NCBI GenBank assembly: GCA_037176905.1
Contig: JBBBWG010006113.1
Span: forward strand, 38,564 to 66,062
Reading direction: 5' to 3'
Source: Azolla pinnata
Taxonomy: Eukaryota; Streptophyta; Polypodiopsida; Salviniales; Salviniaceae
Length of the DNA: 27,499 nt
In this document: piece by piece, positions 1-9,670 of the stretch
Layout of the letters: the number at the start of each line of letters is the position of its first letter
Position numbering within the stretch: position 1 is the stretch's first letter
Position numbers and translations under genes: made by a program
Notes under the pieces: model-generated
Database searches by the model: none
What the model was told of the DNA's origin: nothing
What the model saw: the letters and a program-made list of their open reading frames with translations, nothing else

Positions 1-300
1 GTAATGTGGCTTCAAATTTGGATCACAATCCGCTGCTTTTTAACCGCTAATGTGGCTTCAAATTTGGATCACAATCTACTGCTTTTTAATCGCTAGTGTG
101 GCTTCAAATTTGGATCACAATCTGCTGCTTTGAACTCCTAATCTGGCTTCAAATTTGGATCACAATCTGCTGCTTTTTAACTGCTAATGTGGCTTCGAAT
201 TTGGATAACAATCTGCTGCTTTGAACTGCTAATGCAACTCCGAATTTGAATAACAATCTGCTGCTATGAACAGTTAATTTGGCTTCAAATTCGGAGAACA
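1..300. repeat. 46-bp tandem repeat, left-truncated
   Basis: About six and a half copies of a 45-46 bp unit whose landmark is TGTGGCTTCAAATTTGGATC followed by a CTGCTGCTTT block. The landmark recurs near 5, 51, 97, 142, 188, 233 and 278, so the spacing is 45-46 bp. Copies drift steadily rightwards and the last one fades out around 300. The array is cut by the window edge, so its full length is unknown. The period is not a multiple of three, so the open frames that cross it are not evidence of coding. Confidence 0.9.
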
Positions 301-1471
301 ATCCACATCTTGAGCGGCAAAATACTGCAAGCACCCTGAAATCACTAGGCATGAAATGGCTAGTATATATAAGCTTGTCAGTAGACCAAGAGCAAAAACC
401 TCTGCCTACACAAATAGACAGACAAGCAAAAGTTTCAAGCAGTGTAAATAGCATGGCTATAATTAATCAAACTGGGAGCTGCTGAATTTGATCAATTGTG
501 TACCAGTTCTTACCTTTCAGATGATTGGCTTGACTTCATGATAACCATGCATAGCTCCATGGTGGGCCAGACCCACATAAATTCAGTGGATGTGCAGACA
601 TTTTCGTCGGAATCCCTGAAGATATATAATCTTCCACAAAAGCTGTGTGCAAACTGTTTCAAGCGCAGCTCGGTCAAAAACAGATAAAATCGGAATCGAT
701 CGAAAAACAAATGGGAAGATAGTGTATGGGCAGCAAGCAACCGAGGCACCGAATTTAATGGCTACGAGTGATGTCACGGCAATCCTCACAATGATGTCTA
801 AATCTAAGATCATTGAAACCACCACATCATAATTCGCCGCTTGCTTCTTCCAAAAACAAAGCCATGTTAGAATGGCAACCAAGAATCGATAGAAATTTAA
901 CAACGATCCCATGGAATACATAGGAATACCATCTTAGAGGTTATGGTAGGAGATCAGTAAATCCTGAATCCAAGTCCATAATCCATTCCATAGATCACAC
1001 AGATCGAATGTCTCGTGGACATTGGAGAAGAAGTGCCCCATTTTGAGCCTCTTCCACAGACTGTTGAGTTATCTGTCTTCTGCCCAACTATCTCGCCCCC
1101 AACCATTTTGAGCCTCTTCACAGACTGTTGAATTATCTGATGCACAGATGCAAGGCATTACGTAGATCGCGAGATCGAAATGCCCGAAGAAACAAAACCA
1201 GCACATTCTCTCCATTTCATTCATGGGTTAAAAATCTTGATCTGTCGAACCTATCTATGGTGGAGGGCTCCATGGGCATTGTCCCATAAACAACACTTCC
1301 TCTTCTCCTTTTGCTCAGCAGTCGAAAAGGGCAAGGGGGAAAAAGGGAAGGCTCTTTCAAATCGTCAACCGTCTATCATCACTGTTCCAAATACTGATGA
1401 TGTACATACATGCATCTGTGCATCTTTCCTCTATTTGCATTTCTGCTTCCTTTGCCCACTTTGCTGCAATC
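301..1471. other. Intergenic region upstream of the NAC gene
   Basis: No convincing gene was seen here. Several short open frames exist on both strands (for example minus strand 583-921), but none resembles a family I recognise and none has a neighbouring exon that extends it. The only clear structure is an imperfect 38-bp direct repeat at 1038-1075 and 1103-1139. The stretch probably holds the distal promoter of the NAC gene; an unrecognised upstream gene on the minus strand cannot be excluded. Confidence 0.5.
1038..1139. repeat. 38-bp direct repeat pair
   Basis: The stretch starting CCATTTTGAGCCTCTTC occurs at 1038-1075 and again at 1103-1139. The copies differ by one inserted base and one substitution and are separated by 27 bp. 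It lies about 500-600 bp upstream of the NAC start codon. No function is evident. Confidence 0.85.
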
Positions 1472-1479
1472 TATTTAAA
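1472..1479 (+). promoter_or_regulatory. Possible TATA box of the NAC gene
   Basis: The octamer TATTTAAA lies about 163 bp upstream of the proposed ATG at 1642, which would give a 5' leader of roughly 130 bases. It is the best TATA-like word in the 300 bp before the start. This is inferred from position and sequence only. Confidence 0.35.
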
Positions 1480-1641
1480 CTCGAGTTCGTTGGGGAATTC
1501 CTAGCAATAAGGAGCGCTTCTTTCCACTCACTTGGCTCCTCGATCAATCCAATACAGGTTTCATACTTGAATCCAATCCAAAAACTTTTCTACGCGGATT
1601 ACTCGATCCAATCCGATCCAGTTCAATTCCACACCCTCCTC

Positions 1642-4259
1642 ATGGCAAGAGCTGAATTGGGCCTCTTCCCATCAAGAGCTCCTCCATCTGAGCTCAATTT
1701 ACCAGTAGGATTCCGATTCTTCCCCACAGACCAGGAGCTAGTGCTCCATTATCTCAGCAGAAAAGCGCCCATGTCGGCATCATCCTCCCAGCAGAATGAA
1801 CGGAGAAGCAAAGGCAACGCCAACGAGCCCACAATCATCGCCGATGTCGAGCTCTACAAATTCGATCCTTGGAACCTCCCTGGTAATTGAAAATTTACAG
1901 CCCATTTCCTGAATGATTCGCCCTTTAAGAAAGGGATCGGATGGATCTTCCGTCTGTTATCGCATACCGAGTTAGCAAGATCTGAAAATTAGAAAAGAAA
2001 AAGATTAGAATCTGACATTTCGGAGCTCTCATGGTGATGGGGATTAACCTTGCAGATAGGGCATTGTTCGGGGAGCATGACTGGTATTTCTTCAGCTCGC
2101 GAGATCGGAAGTACCCGAACGGATCGAGGCCCAACAGGGCGGCAGGCACAGGCTACTGGAAAGCCACAGGCGCGGACAAGCCCATCTGCATCGACGCCCC
2201 AGCTCTGGCTATGGCGGCTTCTGCTGTGGGATCCCAAGCAGACACACACACTCCATCACGGACCGCGACAGAGGAGGAGGAGGAGACGAAGAAGAGGAAG
2301 AAGGACCCGAGCAAGATTGGGAAGAAGAAGGTCGTGGGCATCAAGAAATCCCTGGTTTTCTACAAGGGCAAAGCTCCCAACGGCGTGAAGACCAACTGGA
2401 TCATGCACGAATACAGGCTCCCGGACGACGGGGCGAGGCCCAAGCAGCGGCAGGAGGCCGGCGCGAAGCGCAAAGGAAGCTCTCTCAGGGTACGTCGGAG
2501 CTCCTTCTGTCTGTTCCCTTCCTTTTCTGTGTGGGCGATCTCGAACTCCTGGCTATGGCGATTCTCATCTTCTTCTTCTTCTTCTTCCTTCTTCTTCCTT
2601 CTTCTTCTTCCTTCTTCACTTCTTTCCTTCCTTCATTTCCCTTCTTCACTAATTTTCCCTTCACTAATCTAATCTCCTTCACTAATCTCCTTCACTAATC
2701 CAAGTGGCTTCACTAATGAGGTGCTTTTCCTACTAATTTACTTCACTAATGAGGTGCTTTTCCTACTAATTTGCTTCACTAATGAGGTGCTTTTCCTACT
2801 AATTTGCTTCACTAATCTCCATCACTAATTTGCTTCGCTACCCGATTCGCTTCATTAATCTCCTTCACTAATTTGCTTCACTAATCTCCTTCACTAGCTT
2901 GCTTCACTACTAACTGCCTTCACTAATCTCCTTCACCGATTTGATTCACTAATCTCCTTCGCTAATTTGGTTCACTAATCTCCTTCACTAGCTTGCTTCA
3001 CTAGTAATTGCCTTCACTAATCTCCTTCACTAATTTGGTTCACTACCCAATTTGCTTCATTGATTTGCTTCACTAATCTCCTTCGTTGATTTTATTCATT
3101 AATTTGCTTCACTACCCAATTTGCCTCATTATTTTGTTTCACTAGTTTGCTTCACTACTAATTGCCTCCACTAATCTCCTTCACTGATTTGATTCACTAA
3201 TCTCCTTCACTAATTTGCTTCACTATCCAATTTGCTTCATTAATTTGCTTCACTAATCTCCTTCACTAGTTTGCTTCCCTACTAATTGCCTTCACTAATC
3301 GCCTTCACTGATTTGATTCACTAATTTGCTTCACTACCAATTTGCTTCACTAACTTGCTTCATTCAATCTCCTTCACTAGTTTGCTTTCGCTACTAATTG
3401 CCTTCACTAATCTCCTTCACTGATTTGATTCACTAATCTCCTTCACTACCAATTTGCTTCACTAGCTTGCTTCATTAATCTCCTTCACTAGTTTGCTTCA
3501 CTAATTTGTTTCACTCATCTCCATCCCTTATTTGCTTCATTAATCTCCTTCACCGATTTGATTCACTACGATTAATTGCCTTCAACTAATTTGCTTCGCC
3601 GATTGCACTCGCTAATCTCCTTCACTAATCTAACCGGATTCACTAATGCGGTGCTTATACTACCAAAAATCATCATGAAGCCTAACCCTTCGTATCCGTA
3701 TCAATGATCGATTGGATTTGCAGCTTGACGATTGGGTGTTGTGCCGGATCTACAAGAAGCGGTCACCCAATACCGCCGCCGCCGCGGAGATCGACGAGCC
3801 TCTACCATCTGCTCCCACCGATGCCGAGTCCCCAAGCTGCTGCGTCGACAATAACGATGATGATGATGACAGAGACGATGAAGCAACAGCAAAAGAAGAA
3901 GCAGATGTAGATGCAGCAGAGGAAGAAGAAGAAGCGGGGATATTGTTGCCAGCTAAGAAGACGAGGATGTCTGCGGAGCCGACGTTGCTAGGCAGTGACT
4001 CTTTCGGCTCCTCGATCTGCAACTCGCTTTCACACTATACAGCATCAGCATCCCGTAGCAGCAGCAGCATCAACATCAACATCAGCAGCAGCAGCACCCA
4101 GTACGCATCATTGAGCTGTATCGAATCTAGCTCGGAGCAAGCTGAGTTGCTGCGTTCGCACTGGACGACATTACCGCCCTACAGCAACAACAATAGCAAC
4201 AGCAACAGCAACAGCAACAGTAGCAACAGCAGTAACAACAACAGCAACAGCAACAGTAG

Positions 4260-4294
<35 letters not shown>

Positions 4295-4740
4295 TTGCCC
4301 ACTCCTTGCTCGATACTTCGACCAGCTCATACAAACTGGCCGCTACATCCGCCTACGATGATTGGCAGAGCCCGAGCATGTACTTGGACATGGAATCCGA
4401 TGCATTACCTGCTTCATCGGCCTCTTCTGCCACTTCTTCTACCACTTCTTCTTCTGCTGTTGTGGCAACTACCCACGATGCACTCATCATTCAGACAACT
4501 GACACTTTCGATGTCCTGAATAACGCATACCACGATGTGGCACTGCTCCCTTCCCCAGGATTCGGCCCTGGCCTCGACTGCCTCAGCTTGCTCTCGAGCC
4601 CATCTGCCTTCAGCATCATGGACCTCGGGCTTCCCAACCCTTCTTCTTCTTCTTCTTCTTCTGCATACCTTGCTGGCACTGCCTACTCTCTGCATGGCCT
4701 CGCCGATCTCGACTCCTTCTTCCCTTCCTTGTTTCACTAG
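1642..4740 (+). CDS. NAC-domain transcription factor (three exons)
   Basis: Exons 1642-1882, 2056-2489 and 3724-4740 join in frame to a 563-residue protein. Both introns are GT-AG; the first has phase 1, the second phase 0. The NAC DNA-binding and dimerisation domain spans about residues 19-241. Its subdomains are visible in order: [90 protein letters not shown] followed by NWIMHEYRL, and [12 protein letters not shown]. The wording resembles the ATAF/NAP (stress and senescence) side of the family, but I would not fix the subgroup. Two oddities: about 45 extra residues (125-171, acidic then lysine-rich) split subdomains C and D, and there is a shorter serine-rich insert near residues 42-60. 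The C-terminal activation region has an acidic run and a long Asn/Ser tract (about 378-418). The ATG at 1642 is chosen because the NAC domain begins 18 residues later; upstream in-frame codons have no family likeness. Expected to act in the nucleus. Confidence 0.93.
2502..2690 (+). repeat. Polypyrimidine (CTT/CCTT) stretch in NAC intron 2
   Basis: Directly after the exon 2 donor the sense strand becomes almost purely pyrimidine, with runs of TTC and CTTC centred on 2566-2660. It grades into the 13-bp minisatellite that fills the rest of the intron. Confidence 0.8.
2655..3655 (+). repeat. 13-bp minisatellite filling NAC intron 2
   Basis: About 1 kb of variants of a 13-base unit, TTCACTAATCTCC alternating with TTCACTAATTTGC. 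Near the left end (2712-2810) a 33-bp higher-order unit containing GAGGTGCTTTTCC is repeated three times, and a diverged copy of the same words (GCGGTGCTTATAC) closes the array near 3640-3660. The array occupies most of the 1234-bp intron and stops about 65 bp before the exon 3 acceptor at 3723. Every unit carries CTAAT, which fits the plant branch-point consensus, followed by pyrimidines. Confidence 0.92.
4180..4293 (+). repeat. CARCAR trinucleotide tract coding for Asn/Ser
   Basis: In-frame run of AAC and AGC/AGT codons in NAC exon 3, giving a roughly 40-residue stretch of asparagine and serine at about residues 378-418. In another frame the same DNA would read as polyglutamine, and on the other strand as polycysteine. 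The tract lies in the C-terminal regulatory half, outside the DNA-binding domain, and is likely to vary in length. Confidence 0.9.
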
Positions 4741-5976
4741 ACTCCTACTACTCGAATCGACCAACCTCGACCACTTCTGCGTGTTATGTATGTATGTATG
4801 TATTTATCTGCTAAATATATGTGAATTGCTAACTGCAACTTGAGCTCCCGTTTGTACTGCACGAGAAAGGTGAACACATAAATCGCTATCTTTTTTTGAC
4901 CCTGATCAACCTGACTCTGGCTTCTGATTCACTCTTCTCATGGATTTGGTTCGATCCATGCGCACGTTTTTCGCTCTCTACATCATCTCGCAATCATTTT
5001 CCAAACTTCTGCTTCAGTACCCATACCTCTACACCTATTTACTTGCGGAGTAGTAAACGGCGATCATTGCCCCAAAACACCCCAAGTTATGGTTCCTTTT
5101 GGAAGCAAATATCAACTGAATCCATACAAGTCAGCTAACAATTTCTTACGGGCGAATTTACTAGATTTACCATGTATATCCTGTTTCTATCCCCATGCTA
5201 CATCACCAAAAACATAACCACTCTTTTCCTTCCCTAGATTTACCGATTGTTCTTCTTTACCAAGCATGCCGCATATCTAAACATGTTGATATATCTCAAG
5301 CATTCTATTTGAGGTTCCTTCCAACACAATACACTGCCATCACCATTGCATCTTTCCTTCGTGCCAACCAACATTACTAAATCTCAGGCACAAGGGTAAA
5401 ACTTTGATAACACAATCTTCGTTGGCATTTCAACTCGGCGTTTCGAAACAGTTTTAACACACGCAAGAAGTGCAAATGGGTAATTTAGTAATAGACATGC
5501 ACCAGATGTATGTATGATTGGTATTAAAAACAAGGAATCGACGACTGACAGTACATCGCTGCACCAAAACATTGGCTCTGAATCAAAATGGTTAGAAGTG
5601 TGAAAAAATCAAGCGCCCCGGGGTCTTTTATCACATGATTCGGCGCATCATTTTAATCATGCCATCTGGTGTGATTGGTACTCAATAATCAGGCTATGGA
5701 GGGCTTCTGATTTCTTCAACAGGAAACGGTCACCACTGTAGCATTACAAAAATAGCTGTTGCAGCAATGACCAGAATACCTCCAGAGCGACCAACTAAGA
5801 AGCTCTACAGATATTTGAGCTTCAATTTTATGTGATGGTTGCATTTTGTTCTTCAAGCTTCTCCTTTCCTTATGTGTCTGTTGCCGGAATCGGAACATAT
5901 GCTTGAACAGTTGTCCTTATCTTTAGAATCATTCTGTATACATTACATGTGCTAAATCTCCTCTCGCTCTTTAAAT
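4741..5976. other. Spacer between convergent NAC and CRM genes
   Basis: AT-rich sequence between the NAC stop codon and the CRM stop codon on the opposite strand. It should hold both 3' untranslated regions; a TATG microsatellite (TATGTATGTATGTATT) sits near 4787-4804. The short open frames here match nothing I recognise. No RNA gene or mobile element is seen. Confidence 0.6.
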
Positions 5977-8900
5977 TCATTCACTTTTGTGAAATTCGAA
6001 CTTATGTTCCTCAGATCCGTTACTGTTGGAACCCAAATCCTCTGAACCATCTAAATCAGTCCCAAACCCATCATCATCAATGTCACTGTCCTTATTTTCT
6101 TCGTCATCCTGACCAAATTCATCTAGAAACTGTGCAATTTTCTTGTTCCTAACGCGCCCTTGGGCCCCCTGCCCCACAGATATTCTGCCATGCTCTGTAC
6201 GACAAGAAGTAACATGTTGAAGAATGGCATCCTTGATGGTTTCTGTCTCATCTGCTTCATCCTTAGCCTCCCAAACATTATCAGATTGTAATGATTTATA
6301 TGATTCTATCTCTGCATCATTACCTAACTCTAAGTCATTGTCACTGTCATCACCATCAATTTCTTCTTCATCGTTAACTTCATCATGTTTCGAAGATTCT
6401 CTTTCTTGTGGCCTACTCTTCTTATGCATAAACAGTTGGTTCTCTGCCACAACAAGTTCTTTGGCGACCCGAGGTCGTTGTTTATGATCATGCAATGCAG
6501 GACCAGCAGTCCATGATATTGGCTTGACTATGTTCTCAACTTCAAAACTCTTTTCCTCGGCGTTTTTGTGATCATACTTCTCATCTTCTGCAACAAACAC
6601 ATTAGAAGTACCCAATTACATGTTAGGGAGCGGGGAAAATCAAATATCGCTACACATAAGAGAGCAAACAATAATCAGTACAGATACTGTGGCATTCACT
6701 GTTGTGGCACAGGCACATTGTGGGAGGATAACACTAGAGTGAATCAAATATCATCCAGCCCATCACTATCTTTTAGAAATCTAATCTGCCACCTATCTAG
6801 GTATCAATGTTTAGCTATTAAATGTTAGAGCCTTAAGACATGAGACGGTTTAGAGAACAAATGCCTCTCTTGCATGACCTATCTCTAGCACCACACACTT
6901 GATTTCAAAACTTAATAGGCATAAATATCCACGAGAAATGCTAAGTAGAGATTTTCAAACTTCACAATATCAAAACCTACCTTCAGCATTTCCAATCAGG
7001 CATTCTATCCTTGTTCATCTGACAAGCTATTTCACTACAGGCACTCAAACATCTCTGGGAGCAGAAAGTGAGCAAAAGTCTACTCTCCCGAGAAATTTAG
7101 CTTATAACCACAGTCTTCACTATTTCAACCATGTAAACATACCAGATACCAGCCATAGCATATAATAACACAATACAAGAAAGCACATGAATACCATAAA
7201 GGATATATTAGCTCAAATAAGCACATATATAACTATATAATATTTCGAAATAATCCACCTCCAAGCAAGGTAGAAAGAGATCCCTAACCTGATAGTTCGT
7301 CTTCATCCAGACTGTCAGACTCCCAGCTAAATCCGCCATCATCATAATCATATTCAGCTCCAGAAAGCATCTCAACTTCTGGTGGCTTGCTAACCTCAGA
7401 ATCCTGCGAGATGTTTTCTTTTTGTTTCCGCCGCAAAGTTAGCAATTCACCATTTAAGTTCTTTATGTTCTCCTCTATCATATCAAGAGCCTGAAGAAAC
7501 TTTGACTTGAACAGTGCCTGAAGGAACAGACAAAAACTTATTTATTTTTCATGTTTAATACTAACTGGTAATAGATGCACTGCGTAGCTGGTCCAAATGT
7601 ATAATGTGTATGTACATGATACTGTATTGATGAAGTTTAAGCTTTGCGAAATTCAATGCATGGGTTAATGTCTGGACAATTTGGTTTGATGCCAAGTGCA
7701 CACAAAATTTTGACCTTATGAATCACTTTTCACAACTCTATAAACGAAAACCGCAGTGCTTCATAATGAAAATTCATTATAACCGTATCCAATCTTCTGA
7801 ATCTATCAACTCCGAACAAAAACTCACCTTCCTCTTTGTGAGGGTATTTTTAGGAATCATTTCTGTCTTGGGCTGCTTATAGTTTCTTCCACGATACATA
7901 ATGATGTTAGTTTTCTGATGAATATCAATAACAATTCCTCCACTAAGTATTGCCAGCTGTTTCGCAATGGTTTTCATATCCTCTCTCTTGAGAATGTGGC
8001 AATCCACTTGAACAGTCTCATGAAACTTCCAATGCATATGCATATTCTGTACCACACCGCCAAAGACTCCCCTTCTTCCTATGGGAGCATAGTTCCTGTT
8101 CTTGTATCCTATCTTTTTTAGGGCTTGAAGTTGTTCTGGAGTTATCAATTCAGGATCATGAACTGGTTCTGGATCCTCATCCAGCTCATATTTTTTGAGA
8201 CGTTGCAATAGCAGAGCTCTCTTTCTATTGGCCTACCAAAACCATCCAAAAAAGAGGTCAAAAGGCATGAGGAAGAAGTAGCCATGATTTCTAACCGCCT
8301 TTTTCAATTTGTTTGAGCATAATTTTAATTTGATAGTTTAACGAGGATCAACAATCTCACTTTTACGTTATTAGGCTCTCTAAAATATAAACTTGCACGT
8401 TCACTATCATCATCAATTAAACAAGAAAAATAAGAACACGTTTGCATCCATTAGCTGAACAAAAATGAGGGTGATCAACTCATTAAGCAGTATTATAAAT
8501 GCCATAGAGTAGAGAAGTTCAATCTAGTCTTTCTTGTGTGCATTTGAATAAGATCTTCTGTCATCAAAATAATTTTCCGAATCTTTACTTTGTACATATG
8601 GGCATATGGCAGACAGAGAATGAAGAAATTCCTATTAGGGTCCTTCAGAGTTGAGCTGACACATGCAAAATTTGGTATGACACTACAAGAGGGTCTACTC
8701 TATGCAATACACATTAATCTTTTGAGAGCCGCATTAAATCATTCACGATTATATCAAATGGCAAGACTGCGAGGACCTGCATCAAGGAGGCAGGATCTAG
8801 TCCAATGTATGCAGAAAAACCTATGCACAAGTATCTTGCATAGGTCTAAAACAAGACACAACTTACAAAAATATTGCAAATTGCAGTCGAATATTGTGAC

Positions 8901-9372
8901 TTTACCAGGCATAGATGTCTCAAATGCAACTAAAACGAAAACAAATCAGCGTCGATGAGAATTAGTAAAGCTGACAAAACGGATTTCTACACACCCTCTT
9001 GAGCCTCCAAAGAATCTTTTCTTCGGGAGACATGGTAGCTCGCATTAGCTTCGTCTTTCTCCTCATCAGCTGAAACTCTCGTCTAGCCAAATCTCTCTTC
9101 TTCCTATCGATTCTAGTCTGAGCAGTCGCCATGAAGCGAGCAAATTGACAGCTATTTCCATTCTTGCACGAATCGGGCACTGAAGAAGAAGCGATGAACT
9201 TCCCACAAACTTGGCCGATCCATCTTGAGAGGAAGCGATTAGACTGTGTTTGATGATGACCATGATGAAGAGGCGGCGGCGGCGATGTAAACGGGAAAGG
9301 TTTCTGCAGAGGGCGACTATCTTCTGCCCGAACCTTCGATTTGCAAGAACTGCGGGCAGATGGAATGCGCAT
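5977..9372 (-). CDS. Single CRM-domain (CRS1/YhbY) organelle RNA-binding protein
   Basis: Four exons on the minus strand: 9372-8995, 8232-7828, 7517-7289 and 6587-5977, all with GT-AG introns, joining to 540 residues. Exon 2 holds the CRM domain (about residues 157-253): ITPEQLQALKKIGYKNRNY, then the RNA-binding GxxG loop GRRGVFGGVVQNMHMHWK, then KQLAILSGGIVIDI and IIMYRGRNYKQP. CRM proteins bind group II intron or ribosomal RNA in plastids or mitochondria and assist splicing or rRNA maturation; small single-domain members such as Arabidopsis CFM4 and CFM9 are the nearest type. The N-terminus (RFLSRWIGQVCGKF, then a basic helix RIDRKKRDLARREF) is rich in Arg and Ser and fits an organelle transit peptide. 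A second in-frame ATG at 9132 would give 460 residues but lose most of that presequence. Exons 3-4 encode a predicted helix and a long acidic, Asp/Glu-rich tail. Whether it goes to plastid or mitochondrion is not decidable here. Confidence 0.92.
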
Positions 9373-9522
9373 TTTTCAAAAACAGGGAGGAAGAAGTTAC
9401 CAGAAAAAGTACGAGGCTTCAGAAGTCCGTTCCTTACCTGGGGGAGGGGGAGGTGAGGGAGTGCGTGCTGAGAAGAGAAGGGCGTCGAGGCAGACGTCCT
9501 CTGGACATAGCCATGGGAAGGC

Positions 9523-9590
9523 AAAGCAGCAGCAGCAGCAGCAGCAATGGAGATGGAGATGGAGATGGAGAGATGGAGATGGAGAAGAAG
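9523..9590. repeat. CAG and GGAGAT microsatellites
   Basis: A run of GCA/CAG units (about 9524-9546) is followed at once by several GGAGAT hexamers (about 9549-9585). They lie 150-210 bp upstream of the CRM start codon, so probably in its 5' untranslated region or core promoter. Reading frames through them are low complexity. Confidence 0.85.
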
Positions 9591-9670
9591 GGTTTAAGAA
9601 TTGTGTTCATTTTTTGCTGCTGATCATAAACACACACAAACACAAACACACATTCTGCTTCTTCTTCTGT

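Noticed and set aside
583-921. 112-residue open frame on the minus strand upstream of NAC
   Set aside because: No recognisable domain, no supporting neighbouring exon, and overlapping open frames of similar size on the other strand.
4127-4330. Cysteine-rich open frame on the minus strand
   Set aside because: Antisense reading of the Asn/Ser codon tract in NAC exon 3.
8590-8958. 122-residue open frame on the plus strand
   Set aside because: It lies inside intron 1 of the CRM gene on the opposite strand and shows no family likeness.
9434-9649. Leu/Ser/Pro-rich minus-strand frame upstream of the CRM gene
   Set aside because: It is a reading of the CAG and GGAGAT microsatellites.
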